In this document: piece by piece, positions 53,125 through 61,146 of the stretch
Position numbering within the stretch: position 1 is the stretch's first letter
How the letters are laid out: each line of letters begins with the position of its first letter
From: Candidatus Gastranaerophilales bacterium
GTDB lineage: Bacteria; Cyanobacteriota; Vampirovibrionia; Gastranaerophilales; Gastranaerophilaceae
NCBI GenBank assembly: GCA_944326545.1
Contig: CALVEH010000005.1
Span: forward strand, 78,600-142,599
Reading direction: 5' to 3'
Length of the DNA: 64,000 nucleotides
Translations under genes and position numbers: made by a program
The notes under the pieces: generated by a model
What the model was told of the DNA's origin: nothing
Databases searched by the model: none
The model's input: only the letters and a program-made list of their open reading frames with translations

Positions 53125-54087
53125 CTATAAATTGAGGTATTGCCATAAATCCAACCATTTTGTTACTTTTAGGTATTTATAGCTGATAATTCTATTTTTT
53201 TTCAATATTCTTAATTCGGGTTTTAGATATTGTCTTAATTCAATATCTTTCGAATGTTTTACGTCGTTTAATACTCTTCTCAAAGATATAGCTATTAATT
53301 TTTCTTTTATTTCTATCTGTTTATTATTGTTATTAAAATAGTTGTCTATAAGTTGAATATTTTTTATATGGCTGTCTATTTTATTTTTTGAGTATTTATA
53401 TAAAGAGATAGAATTTGGGTTTTGCATATATTTATATAGTTTTACGTTGAGACATTTTATTTTTTCTATTCTGTCAAAACATTGAATTGTGTAAAATACA
53501 TCTTCCCATACGTATCCTTCAACAAATCTTATATCTCCAAACTTTTTCGTTTTGTATAAATTGGTCCATACGCTTGGTGATAATTTTGATTTTATTTTTG
53601 TAAATTCTATTAGAGGCTTATCTATTATAGTTGATATATATGGCTCTTGCAAAGATTCAAAGCTTGTATCTTTGTATAGATTCGATGTCCTTTGAAAGTC
53701 ACAACAAATGATATCTGAATCATCTTTTTTTATTTCTGAATAAAGTATTTCAATTGTTTGTGGGTGTATAAAATCGTCACTATCCAAGAAGAAAAAATAT
53801 TCTCCATTCAGTGCATCAAGAGCCGTGTTTCTTGCTCCAGCTAAACCTTTATTTGATTGATTTATTATATTTATTCGTGGCTCTTTTTGGGCGTATTGTT
53901 CTAAAATTTTTAATGAATTATCTGTAGAACCATCGTTAACACACATTATTTCTAGATTTTGATATGTTTGATTAATAACAGAATCTAGACAGCTATTAAG
54001 AAATTTTTCTACATTATAAATAGGTATAATTATACTTATTAATGGTTTTTTTATATCGTTCAAAGTTATTTTACTTTCTTGTTTCAT
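53125..54087 (-). CDS. Family 2 glycosyltransferase
   Basis: 320 residues from the ATG at 54087; an in-frame TTG three codons earlier is possible and no strong ribosome site decides. GT-A motifs: ISIIIPIYNVEKFLNSCLDS, VNDGSTDNSLKIL, FLDSDDFIHPQTIEIL and VWEDVFYTIQCFD. First gene of the minus-strand glycan cassette, divergent from tmRNA. A/T-richer than the flanking housekeeping genes. Confidence 0.9.
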   Translation of the reverse strand: MKQESKITLNDIKKPLISIIIPIYNVEKFLNSCLDSVINQTYQNLEIMCVNDGSTDNSLKILEQYAQKEPRINIINQSNKGLAGARNTALDALNGEYFFFLDSDDFIHPQTIEILYSEIKKDDSDIICCDFQRTSNLYKDTSFESLQEPYISTIIDKPLIEFTKIKSKLSPSVWTNLYKTKKFGDIRFVEGYVWEDVFYTIQCFDRIEKIKCLNVKLYKYMQNPNSISLYKYSKNKIDSHIKNIQLIDNYFNNNNKQIEIKEKLIAISLRRVLNDVKHSKDIELRQYLKPELRILKKNRIISYKYLKVTKWLDLWQYLNL

Positions 54088-54096
54088 ATAAACCAA

Positions 54097-54325
54097 GGAT
54101 AATTATATCATAATGAGCAATTAATACAGCTATTTATGTTATAAGTTTGTAATTTTAAAAATTTTCATCAAAAATAAGATAATCAAAAATTTTGTCATAT
54201 AGCATATTCACTCCTCTATTGAGCATTTTTTTGTAATTGGATAAATATTGCATTAAACAATGGAGTAATACAGTTATGTAAAATTATGGTATAATAACTA
54301 ATACACAGTACTTTGAAAAGTTAAT
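54097..54325 (+). other. Upstream region of tmRNA
   Basis: AT-rich gap between the glycosyltransferase start and the first repeat. An extended -10 (TG, one base, TATAAT at 54287-54295) lies 34 bases before the first GGGGACG copy at 54330. No matching promoter is seen immediately before the mature tmRNA 5' end at 54581. Confidence 0.45.
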
Positions 54326-54592
54326 ATATGGGGACGTTTTGAAAGCGTAAGCCGTGTGTGGAAATCCGGCGGAGTCTGCGAAGGCAGACGACACAGGATT
54401 GAAACCGTTCGATTGCGACGTTTCAAATCTTTGATTTGTCAGGAGCTAAAAAGCGCAAGCCGGAGTAAAGTTGGCGGAAACGTCGAGTTTTCGACAACGT
54501 AACTTAATAATAGTGCCGTGCAAATTGAAAATTTGACGGGCACCCAAAACAAAAGAGCTTTCAAAATTACTCAAAAATATGGGGACGTTTTG
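54326..54592. repeat. 16-bp direct repeats of tmRNA 5' end
   Basis: ATATGGGGACGTTTTG occurs at 54326-54341 and at 54577-54592, the second being the true tmRNA start. The 235 bases between them hold the first structured repeat copy and a GTGCC..AAATT hairpin (54513-54543). Confidence 0.8.
54340..54447. repeat. GC-rich structured repeat, copy A
   Basis: About 105 bp collinear with 55147-55255: AAGCGTAAGCC.. then GGCGGA, a GTCTGC-GAAG-GCAGAC hairpin (54374-54389), ACACAGGATTGAAACCG, CGATTGCGACGTTTC and a CAAATC-TTT-GATTTG hairpin (54424-54438), then GTCAGGAGC. A further half unit follows (54450-54499) with a GGCGGAAAC-GTCGA-GTTTTCG hairpin. Confidence 0.65.
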
Positions 54593-55002
54593 GATTTGAC
54601 GGGGTGATCGTTTGTATCAAACTGCGGGTCCGAGCGCTGTTCTCGGTTATCAACGAGCAACTTAAATTAAACGCTAATAACGTTATCGAAGGCAATTTCG
54701 GTGGAAGAGTTGCTAGAGCTGAAGCTTTAGCTGCTTAGTAACCGATAGTTCGACAGACTGAACTATGCCCACTCTGTATGGCCAGCTTGCCGCTGTGCAG
54801 GGTCCACTATGCAAGACGCAGTACGGGGATGAGAATTAACCGTATCAAGACTTTTCTCAAGGAGCGTATCTCTTTAAACTGCTTTGTTTTAGCTTAGGTT
54901 ATGGTAGCTTTCCTTGCTAAAATAAGATAAAAGACTCCTACGCTCGTAGATGTTTGCTGCATTCCATTTCGGACAGGGGTTCGATTCCCCTCGTCTCCAC
55001 CA
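54581..55002 (+). ncRNA. ssrA: Transfer-messenger RNA
   Basis: 422 bases, one-piece. The 5' end GGGGACGTTTTGGATTTGACGGGG pairs with 3' CGTCTCC before ACCA; the T-arm GGGGTTCGATTCCCC (54976-54990) is canonical. The tag frame begins GCT at 54673 and runs to TAG at 54736-54738, encoding 21 residues that start ANNVIEGN and end AEALAA. With SmpB it rescues stalled ribosomes and marks products for proteolysis. The CCA is encoded, ending at 55002. Confidence 0.96.
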
Positions 55003-55293
55003 ATATTAACTTTTCGATTTATAGGGAATCGACCCCAAGGGTTCTCCCCTCTCGTCAAACTTGCCACAGGCAACTTTGCCTCGGCAGAGTCCTCGTCTCC
55101 ACTCTTTTGAAGTTTGAGCCGTACTCCGACGGAGTAGGCGAAAACGAAAAAGCATACGGATGTGAGTCCGTGACGGCGAAACGTTGAGTTTCGGCGGACA
55201 GGACGAAACTGGACGATGGCGACGTAGAAATCTTTGATTTCACATGAGCATAGTTCGATTTTACAGACATTATCTCCACCAATATTAACTTTT
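54994..55293. repeat. Direct repeats of tmRNA 3' end
   Basis: A 21-base sequence beginning TCTCCACCAATATTAAC occurs at 54994-55014 (end of tmRNA and just beyond) and at 55273-55293. A third, 12-base copy, CCTCGTCTCCAC, lies at 55091-55102 (original 54989-55000). Such serial copies are what integration or excision at a tRNA-like attachment site leaves. Confidence 0.75.
55147..55255. repeat. GC-rich structured repeat, copy B
   Basis: Collinear with copy A: AAAAAGCATACGGATGTGAG, an ACGGA/TCCGT stem, GGCG, a CGAAAC-GTTGA-GTTTCG hairpin (55177-55193), GGACAGGACGAAACTGG, CGATGGCGACGTAG and a GAAATC-TTT-GATTTC hairpin (55227-55241). Preceded by a TACTCC-GAC-GGAGTA hairpin (55122-55136). No coding frame. 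The rest of the 55003-55340 gap has small GC-rich hairpins only. Confidence 0.65.
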
Positions 55294-55340
55294 GATTTGT
55301 GAAAAATTCAAATCTCGAAGAGTTTAAAACATAGAATAAT

Positions 55341-56681
55341 TTATTTGATATAAACAGTTTCAAATCTGTAGGCTTGGAATGTTTGAGAAAAATAGTCCGG
55401 TCTTAGTCCCGCTTTTATTTTAAGAGTGTTTAAAAATTCCTTTTTATCAGGGAGCTGTTCCCAAACAGAAGGAAGATACACTGCCTGATGGTTACCTTCT
55501 TTTATAATAATTCCGTCTTGATTTTCTCTAATTTTATTTAGCAAGTCTTCTTCATTTTCAAAAATAATTTGCTGTGGGGCAGACAAGATAGAAACTGCTA
55601 TTTGTAAATCATTCAGTTCTTCTTTTGTTACAGGTGTAAATCTTGGGTCGGAAAAAGCTGCATTTTGTGCGTTTATTAACAAATCTTCCATTAAGCTGCG
55701 GTGTGCAATGATTGAGCCTATGCAACCTCTTAATGAACCTGATTTTTCCAGTGTGACAAAGCAAGCTCCTTGTTCATCAAGTATTTGTGGATAATTGATT
55801 TTACTTTCTATTTTTTCAAGACGTGATCTTATACTTATTTTGCATAAATCTAAGATGAATTTAGAAAAATGGTCTTTCAAAAATTGATTTTTTTTACCTT
55901 CGTATAAAAACCAGCAGCCATATCCAACTACACTTGTTTTGTCACCTGTTACGGCAGATGAGTTTGTCATATCTATACGAATTAAAGAATAATCTCTTTT
56001 TTTAGCAAATTTTATGAGTCCTAATATTCCTATCAAACCGCAAGCTTGTTGATGCGAAAAGTTTTGGATGTTCAATGATTCTATCATTTGTGCGGTAATA
56101 GAATCTACTTTTTTAGCTTCATTATCTTTTAAAAAATGGCTTAAATCTGACGAAATAATAAAACCATTTTTGTTGTTGTCGTAATAAGTGCTGATTATTT
56201 CTTCTATTTTATCGTAGCTTTCCATCCCTATTAAAATAGGGATTATTTTTATTTCCTTGTTAAATAAAGTTTGAATTAGTGGTAGTTGTACCTCTATTGA
56301 GTGTTCTTTTTCGAGTGCAAAATCATTAAATTCTGCATTAAATTTTTCTTTTATTTCTTTGTTAATTTCTTGATTAATATTGATTTTTCCAAAAGTTGTT
56401 TGCCAAAAATCAAAACTTGATAACGCAAGACCTTCAAAGCCGACTTTATGTGCAGGAGCAAAGATAAAAATATTATCTATATTTTTATCAAGCTGGCTTA
56501 TTCCTTCAAAGGCAAGTCTTCCAGAATAAACTAATCCGGCATGTGGTACAATCACTGCTCGTGTTGGCTGTGTATACTGATTTTTGCTATTTTGAGCAAA
56601 GGTTTCTATTTGTGTTTTTAATTCATTCGCATCAGCAGAATAAAATGTTCCTGCGACAGACGGTTGTTTTATTTTTTCCAT
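55341..56681 (-). CDS. AmmeMemoRadiSam system protein B-A fusion (MEMO1 + AMMECR1)
   Basis: 446 residues. MEMO1-like domain (about 1-265): VAGTFYSAD, VPHAGLVYSG and FAPAHKVGF with metal-type histidines, and ACGLIG with the later Cys. AMMECR1-like domain (about 275-446): GACFVTLEKSGSLRGCIGS and SDPRFTPVTKEEL. In many prokaryotes the two are separate genes next to a radical-SAM enzyme; the three form a system of unknown biochemical role. Start set at the ATG 56681; an upstream ATG adds six residues. No ribosome site; leaderless expression is suggested. Confidence 0.9.
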   Translation of the reverse strand: MEKIKQPSVAGTFYSADANELKTQIETFAQNSKNQYTQPTRAVIVPHAGLVYSGRLAFEGISQLDKNIDNIFIFAPAHKVGFEGLALSSFDFWQTTFGKININQEINKEIKEKFNAEFNDFALEKEHSIEVQLPLIQTLFNKEIKIIPILIGMESYDKIEEIISTYYDNNKNGFIISSDLSHFLKDNEAKKVDSITAQMIESLNIQNFSHQQACGLIGILGLIKFAKKRDYSLIRIDMTNSSAVTGDKTSVVGYGCWFLYEGKKNQFLKDHFSKFILDLCKISIRSRLEKIESKINYPQILDEQGACFVTLEKSGSLRGCIGSIIAHRSLMEDLLINAQNAAFSDPRFTPVTKEELNDLQIAVSILSAPQQIIFENEEDLLNKIRENQDGIIIKEGNHQAVYLPSVWEQLPDKKEFLNTLKIKAGLRPDYFSQTFQAYRFETVYIK

Positions 56682-56687
56682 AACGGA

Positions 56688-56695
56688 ATTATAAT
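56688..56695. promoter_or_regulatory. Overlapping divergent -10 elements
   Basis: ATTATAAT contains TATAAT on both strands, in the 21 bases between two ATGs (56681 minus, 56703 plus). The -10 to ATG distances are 6 and 7 bases, which would place the +1 at the start codons. -35 hexamers are not convincing. Confidence 0.45.
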
Positions 56696-56702
56696 ACATT
56701 TT

Positions 56703-57710
56703 ATGCTATATCAAAAGCCCCTAGAAAATGGAAAAGTTCAATGTCAGATTTGTCCGAGGTTTTGCACATTAAATGAAGGACAACAGGGTTTTTGCTTTGT
56801 TAGGCAAAATGTTGACGGGGAAATTGTTTCTACCACGTATGGATATAATACAGGTTTGGCTATAGATCCTATAGAAAAAAAGCCTTTGTATCATTTTTAT
56901 CCCAGAAGTTCTGTTTTGTCTTTTGGAACAAACGGATGTAATATGGGTTGCGGTTTTTGCCAAAATTGGCATATAACTAAAAACAAGATTGATGTTTCGT
57001 TATTAAATAAGACGTCACCTTGTGAGATTGTAGAAATTGCTAAAAAATATAATTGTAAGAGTGTTGCCTTTACTTATAATGATCCAATTGTTTTTTGGGA
57101 ATATGCAAAGGATACTGCAATATTGTGTCACAAGGAAGACATAAAAACGGTTGCTGTGACTTCAGGCTTTATGAATCTTGAATTGGCGAGAGACTTTTTT
57201 AACTGTATTGATGCTGTAAATATTGATTTAAAAGCTTTTAGTGAAGAATTTTATCGAAAAAATTGTTTGGCAAGTTTAAAACCTGTTCTTGATGTAATCA
57301 AATATGTTGCCAATGAAACTGATTGTCACCTCGAGTTAACAACAATGCTAATTGAGGGCGAAAATGATTCGAAACAAGAATTAGAATCTCAGTGTGATTG
57401 GATTATAAAAAATCTTGGGGATAGTGTTCCTCTTCATTTTAGTGCTTTTTTTCCAAAGTATAAATTTATGAATAGAAAAAGCACAGATTTTTCAGTGTTA
57501 TCAAATGCCAGAAAAACAGCAATTGACAAGGGGCTAAAGTATGTTTATACAGGGAACCTTTCTAATGTAGAAACATCAAGTACATATTGTAAGAATTGTT
57601 CAAAACCAATAATTGTTCGTAATGGCTATGAGGTTGTTCAATATAATTTAAATGGTGAAAATTGCGCTTTTTGCGGTACAAAATGCGATGGATTTTTTGA
57701 TTGTATGTAA
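56703..57710 (+). CDS. AmmeMemoRadiSam system radical SAM enzyme
   Basis: 335 residues. N-terminal Cys-rich region CQICPRFCTLNEGQQGFC, then the radical-SAM motif in TNGCNMGCGFCQNW (C-x3-C-x2-C), plus a further Cys set near the C-terminus (YCKNCSKP, CAFCGTKC). Pyruvate formate-lyase activase-like family named from its link to AMMECR1 and MEMO1. Divergent from the B-A fusion by 21 bases. The frame extends to 56664 but the 56703 ATG matches the family start. Cytoplasmic. Confidence 0.9.
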   Translation: MLYQKPLENGKVQCQICPRFCTLNEGQQGFCFVRQNVDGEIVSTTYGYNTGLAIDPIEKKPLYHFYPRSSVLSFGTNGCNMGCGFCQNWHITKNKIDVSLLNKTSPCEIVEIAKKYNCKSVAFTYNDPIVFWEYAKDTAILCHKEDIKTVAVTSGFMNLELARDFFNCIDAVNIDLKAFSEEFYRKNCLASLKPVLDVIKYVANETDCHLELTTMLIEGENDSKQELESQCDWIIKNLGDSVPLHFSAFFPKYKFMNRKSTDFSVLSNARKTAIDKGLKYVYTGNLSNVETSSTYCKNCSKPIIVRNGYEVVQYNLNGENCAFCGTKCDGFFDCM

Positions 57711-57795
57711 ATTTTAATCACAAATTACTAAACCAGTAGCAAAAAGTAACTTTTTTGGTTTTACACTAATTAGTGATAATAAGGAGAGAAAAGTG

Positions 57796-58833
57796 ATGAA
57801 AATTTCTGCAATAAATGTTTATTCTGCTCAAAGGTACTCTAATAATTCAAATAAAACACAAAAGAATATGACACCACAATCGTTTAGCGGAAGAACAGAG
57901 AATCCTGAAAAAGTTAATGAATATGGCTTTGTTTCTTTTTCTATTTTAAACCACGATATGAGTGATTTTTTAAGACAAAGAGATATTCGTTTGCAAAAGC
58001 CTTATTCTTCGCAAGAAAAAATTGCTGAAGCTTTTGCTAAAAATATAGAAGATTACAATGAAAATTTTGAGCCCGACCGATATTTTGAAAAAACAGAAAA
58101 TACAGATAGCTTGAAATTGTATATTGCAGATCCTAACGAAGTTGTTACTGAAAAAGTAAAAAATGAACATGCTTACATCGTTCATGATAATGAACCCAAG
58201 TTTCCTACAATGGAACAAATAAGGTCTAAATACTTGTCTGAATCTCCTGAGCCACATGATTATTTTAAGGATATTTTAAGATATTTGGCGTACCAAAAGA
58301 GAGTTATATTGGCCGATAGTAATAATCTTAAAACAGCAGAATGCCATTTTGGTTTGAATTCTGATGAGGCAGAAGGATATACAGACAGGATCGTATCTGC
58401 ATCACAAAAAGTTGTTAAAGCTAGAAACGTACTCGGAGAGTTGAATAAAAGCGGTGAAGATTTTATGTATAGAGATTTTCTTGCTAATAAGCTTCAAGAT
58501 TTAAAACAAAAATACAAGACCGTAGATATTCATTTAAAAGATATCGAATTTAAAAAGTATATTACAGATGAGGGTATACAAAAAAATAAAGAGTTGTTGG
58601 AAAGAAATTCAAAAAACTTTGGCTATTATGAAAGAAATGGGATACAAGGCGCAATCCGTTCTTCAATAGAATATAGCAAGAAGTTGCAAAAACAATATGA
58701 TGAATACTTTGCAATAAAACAAAACGGACCTCAAATGATTCAAGAAACTCAAGATGAGTTGAATAATGTTTTGACAAGACTACGTCAAAATTATGAAGAC
58801 TTTGAAAGAAAATGTTCAAATGATTTTGAATAA
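57796..58833 (+). CDS. Hypothetical coiled-coil protein with SFSG motif
   Basis: 345 residues; ATG at 57796 with AAGGAG nine bases before it (GTG at 57793 also in frame). MKISAINVYSAQRYSNNSNK is followed by SFSG (29-32), then a mixed region and a long coiled-coil C-terminus (about 200-345). Charged, no signal peptide or membrane span. No family recognised. The motif recalls the other lineage proteins here. Confidence 0.6.
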   Translation: MKISAINVYSAQRYSNNSNKTQKNMTPQSFSGRTENPEKVNEYGFVSFSILNHDMSDFLRQRDIRLQKPYSSQEKIAEAFAKNIEDYNENFEPDRYFEKTENTDSLKLYIADPNEVVTEKVKNEHAYIVHDNEPKFPTMEQIRSKYLSESPEPHDYFKDILRYLAYQKRVILADSNNLKTAECHFGLNSDEAEGYTDRIVSASQKVVKARNVLGELNKSGEDFMYRDFLANKLQDLKQKYKTVDIHLKDIEFKKYITDEGIQKNKELLERNSKNFGYYERNGIQGAIRSSIEYSKKLQKQYDEYFAIKQNGPQMIQETQDELNNVLTRLRQNYEDFERKCSNDFE

Positions 58834-58877
58834 TAAAGTTTTGCTTTTGCTAAAAAATGGCAGGCACCTTTGTATGG

Positions 58878-59210
58878 CTATTTTTTAGTTAGCTCAAAGC
58901 TGGCTTTGATTAAGCTGTCTAGAAGATCATCAGGTGCTTTGTCTACTTCTACACTAATCCAGTGAGTTTTATTCATATGCCAGCCAGGAGTAATAAATTC
59001 ATAAGAATCTCTAAGTATAGCGGAGTCTATAGGGTGAGATTTTAGGTTTATGTATAGTTTACCGTTTAATTCAAATATTAACGCAAACCATTTGTTGTTT
59101 GATTTGTGTCTTATTACAGGATGGTTGTCACCTGATGATTCTTTAAAAGGGTAAGTTTCTGCTGCATCATCAGATATAATACAGCGTTTTATTAATGTTT
59201 TTTTATTCAT
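58878..59210 (-). CDS. MmcQ/YjbR-family protein
   Basis: 110 residues. Matches the YjbR pattern: KWFALIFELNGKLYINLKSHP and ITPGWHMNKTHWISVEVD, a small double-wing DNA-binding-like fold. Role not established. One base after the MerR gene's stop; same operon. Confidence 0.85.
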   Translation of the reverse strand: MNKKTLIKRCIISDDAAETYPFKESSGDNHPVIRHKSNNKWFALIFELNGKLYINLKSHPIDSAILRDSYEFITPGWHMNKTHWISVEVDKAPDDLLDSLIKASFELTKK

Positions 59211-59211
59211 T

Positions 59212-59628
59212 TTAAACAGCTTTGTTTTTGACTTTGTTTTGATTCATTGGGTTCCAGGTATCTTCAAGATTGTTTTCTATTAGGTTTTGGTAAAATTTTT
59301 CTTTAAAATCTAATAAATCTAACTGTTTTTTTAGTTCTTCCATTTGCTGGAGTGCTTTTTGTTTTGTTGCCTGTATGATTTTATATCTTTCAGAGATTGT
59401 GGAGTCTCCTACAATGCATAAATCAATATATTTTTTTATTGCTTTATTTTCTGTACCGACTGATCTAAGACATTTTACGATTTTTACCCAGTTTAAATCG
59501 TCTTCCGAAAACATTCGAATATTGTTTTCGTTTCTTTTTACAAATGGAAAAAATCCGCTTTTTGCCCAAAAACGGAGAGTGTGTTCTGATACGCCCATTT
59601 TTTCTGCAACTTCTTTGATTGTGTACAT
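59212..59628 (-). CDS. MerR-family transcriptional regulator
   Basis: 138 residues. N-terminal winged HTH (YTIKEVAEKMGVSEHTLRFWAKSG) and a coiled-coil dimerisation helix (about 85-125). No cysteine metal site, so it probably senses a small molecule or stress through its short C-terminus. Divergent from the 59733 gene, with a MerR-type operator between. Confidence 0.93.
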   Translation of the reverse strand: MYTIKEVAEKMGVSEHTLRFWAKSGFFPFVKRNENNIRMFSEDDLNWVKIVKCLRSVGTENKAIKKYIDLCIVGDSTISERYKIIQATKQKALQQMEELKKQLDLLDFKEKFYQNLIENNLEDTWNPMNQNKVKNKAV

Positions 59629-59674
59629 ACTTGAATCTCCAATACTTCTTGTAAATATTTTAACATAAAAAGGG

Positions 59675-59705
59675 TTGACTGAGAGTTACTCTCAAGTTTT
59701 AAACT
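59675..59705 (+). promoter_or_regulatory. MerR-type promoter and operator
   Basis: TTGACT (59675-59680) and TAAACT (59700-59705) are separated by a 19-base spacer, the over-long spacing MerR proteins untwist. The perfect palindrome TGAGAGT-T-ACTCTCA (59680-59694) sits in the spacer. It reads into the DUF3737 gene. Confidence 0.8.
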
Positions 59706-59732
59706 GTAATTATAGTCAGGATAGGTAAAATT

Positions 59733-60602
59733 ATGAAAAAATTAGTAATACACGATAAAATGTTTGATGAAGAACGTTCTTTGTACAATCTTAGAAAAGC
59801 CGAAATCAGGGATTGTAATTTTGCTGGTGTAAATGATGGCGAATCTGTATTAAAGGAATGTAGGGATATTGTTGTAAAAAATTGTTTGTTTTCTTTACGA
59901 TATCCTCTTTGGCATGCAAAAAAGTTTGCTTTGGTTGCTTCTTCTTTAGATGATTTGACTAGAGCTCCTATTTGGTATTCTTCTAACGGATTGGTTGAGT
60001 CTTGTAAGATTACTGGCGTTAAATGTCTTAGAGAATGCAATAATATAAAAATAAATAATTGCAAAATAGTTTCTTCTGAATTTGGCTGGAGATGCAAGAA
60101 TGTAGATATCTCAAATACTTGTATAGATTCGGTTTATTTTCTTTTTGAATCTCGAAATGTTGAGATAAGTAATTTAAAAATGACTGGAAAATATTCTTTT
60201 CAGTATATGAAAAATGTTAGTGTTAAAGATTCTAATCTTGATACAAAAGATGCTTTTTGGCACAGTAAAAACGTTACTGTGGAAAACTCTGTTATTAAAG
60301 GAGAATATTTGGGTTGGTTTTCTGAAAATACAACTTTTATAAACTGTAAAATTATTGGAACACAACCATTTTGTTATTGTAAAAATCTAAAACTCATTAA
60401 TTGTGAGATGATTTCTACAGATTTGGCTTTTGAATATTCTGATGTACAAGCAGATATAAATGGACATATTGATTCCATTAAAAATCCTAAGTCAGGAAGC
60501 ATTGTTGCAGACAGTATAGGGGCTTTTATTACGGATAATTCAATTATTGATAGTGATGCAATTGTTGTTGTCCGAGATGATAAATATAAAACAGCCTGTT
60601 AA
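59733..60602 (+). CDS. DUF3737 right-handed beta-helix protein
   Basis: 289 residues built of short beta rungs (IRDCNFAGVNDGESVLKECRDI, VEDSVIKGEYLG...), each ending in Asn/Cys-rich turns, typical of DUF3737. Cytoplasmic (no signal peptide). Function unknown. Preceded by the MerR promoter, so probably the main target of the divergent MerR. Gram-positive gut bacteria also pair MerR with DUF3737. Confidence 0.85.
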   Translation: MKKLVIHDKMFDEERSLYNLRKAEIRDCNFAGVNDGESVLKECRDIVVKNCLFSLRYPLWHAKKFALVASSLDDLTRAPIWYSSNGLVESCKITGVKCLRECNNIKINNCKIVSSEFGWRCKNVDISNTCIDSVYFLFESRNVEISNLKMTGKYSFQYMKNVSVKDSNLDTKDAFWHSKNVTVENSVIKGEYLGWFSENTTFINCKIIGTQPFCYCKNLKLINCEMISTDLAFEYSDVQADINGHIDSIKNPKSGSIVADSIGAFITDNSIIDSDAIVVVRDDKYKTAC

Positions 60603-60717
60603 TGGTTTGGGAAATTTTATATTTTGTTTTCTTTAATGTTTAAAGTATAAACTAAGATATTTTATGTTAATATCTAATAGTTATTATTAGAAGTTAATTT
60701 GTCTTTAAATTGATTTA

Positions 60718-61092
60718 ATGATGTTAAGACAACGGTTTTTTAAGTTTATATTTGCTATTTTTTTAGTAGTTTGCCATTTATCTGTATTTGCTTGTGCGCA
60801 GGAAACGGAAACAGTTCAGGTTAGCTGTTGTGCACCTAAAAATGATGTGCAAGAAAATGAATGCACATATATTGAAAAGACTGTTGAAAACGAAATTATT
60901 GAACAAGAAAATCAAACAGACGAATCTGATTTGCTTTCTGCAATAAAGCAAGGAATAATTGATTCTCATAGCATAATTTATATTTGCGTTATACCATTAT
61001 CGATATTAACGGCACCTATTGCTATGATAGTAGCCTGGGGAACAATCTTTTATACTGTTTACAATAATGATGAACTTGTTGTATTTCGTTAA
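60718..61092 (+). CDS. Hypothetical exported or membrane-tethered small protein
   Basis: 124 residues. N-terminal signal-like hydrophobic stretch (8-24, AIFLVVCHLSVFACAQ) with a Cys that could be a poor lipobox, a polar middle with four Cys (including SCCAPK), and a second hydrophobic segment (about 87-110). Two ATGs in tandem start it; no ribosome site seen. Family not recognised. Confidence 0.5.
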   Translation: MMLRQRFFKFIFAIFLVVCHLSVFACAQETETVQVSCCAPKNDVQENECTYIEKTVENEIIEQENQTDESDLLSAIKQGIIDSHSIIYICVIPLSILTAPIAMIVAWGTIFYTVYNNDELVVFR

Positions 61093-61100
61093 ATAAATAA

Positions 61101-61129
61101 AAAAGAGACATCGTTAAGATGTCTCTTTT
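61101..61129. terminator. Bidirectional intrinsic terminator
   Basis: AAAAGAGACATC / GATGTCTCTTTT stem between convergent genes ending at 61092 and 61147. Confidence 0.9.
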
Positions 61130-61146
61130 AATAAATCTAATTTAAT

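Noticed and set aside
54326..55002. Two-piece (permuted) tmRNA as in some cyanobacteria
   Set aside because: The 5' GGGGACG and 3' CGTCTCC-ACCA ends pair in one continuous RNA with the tag frame between, so it is the one-piece form.
54954..55187. 77-codon open frame across the tmRNA 3' end
   Set aside because: It overlaps the tmRNA T-arm and structured repeat; composition and lack of ribosome site argue against coding.
58840..58880. Possible terminator after the 57796 gene
   Set aside because: The CTAAAAAATGGC/GGCTATTTTTTAG pairing has a bulge and a long loop; too weak to call.
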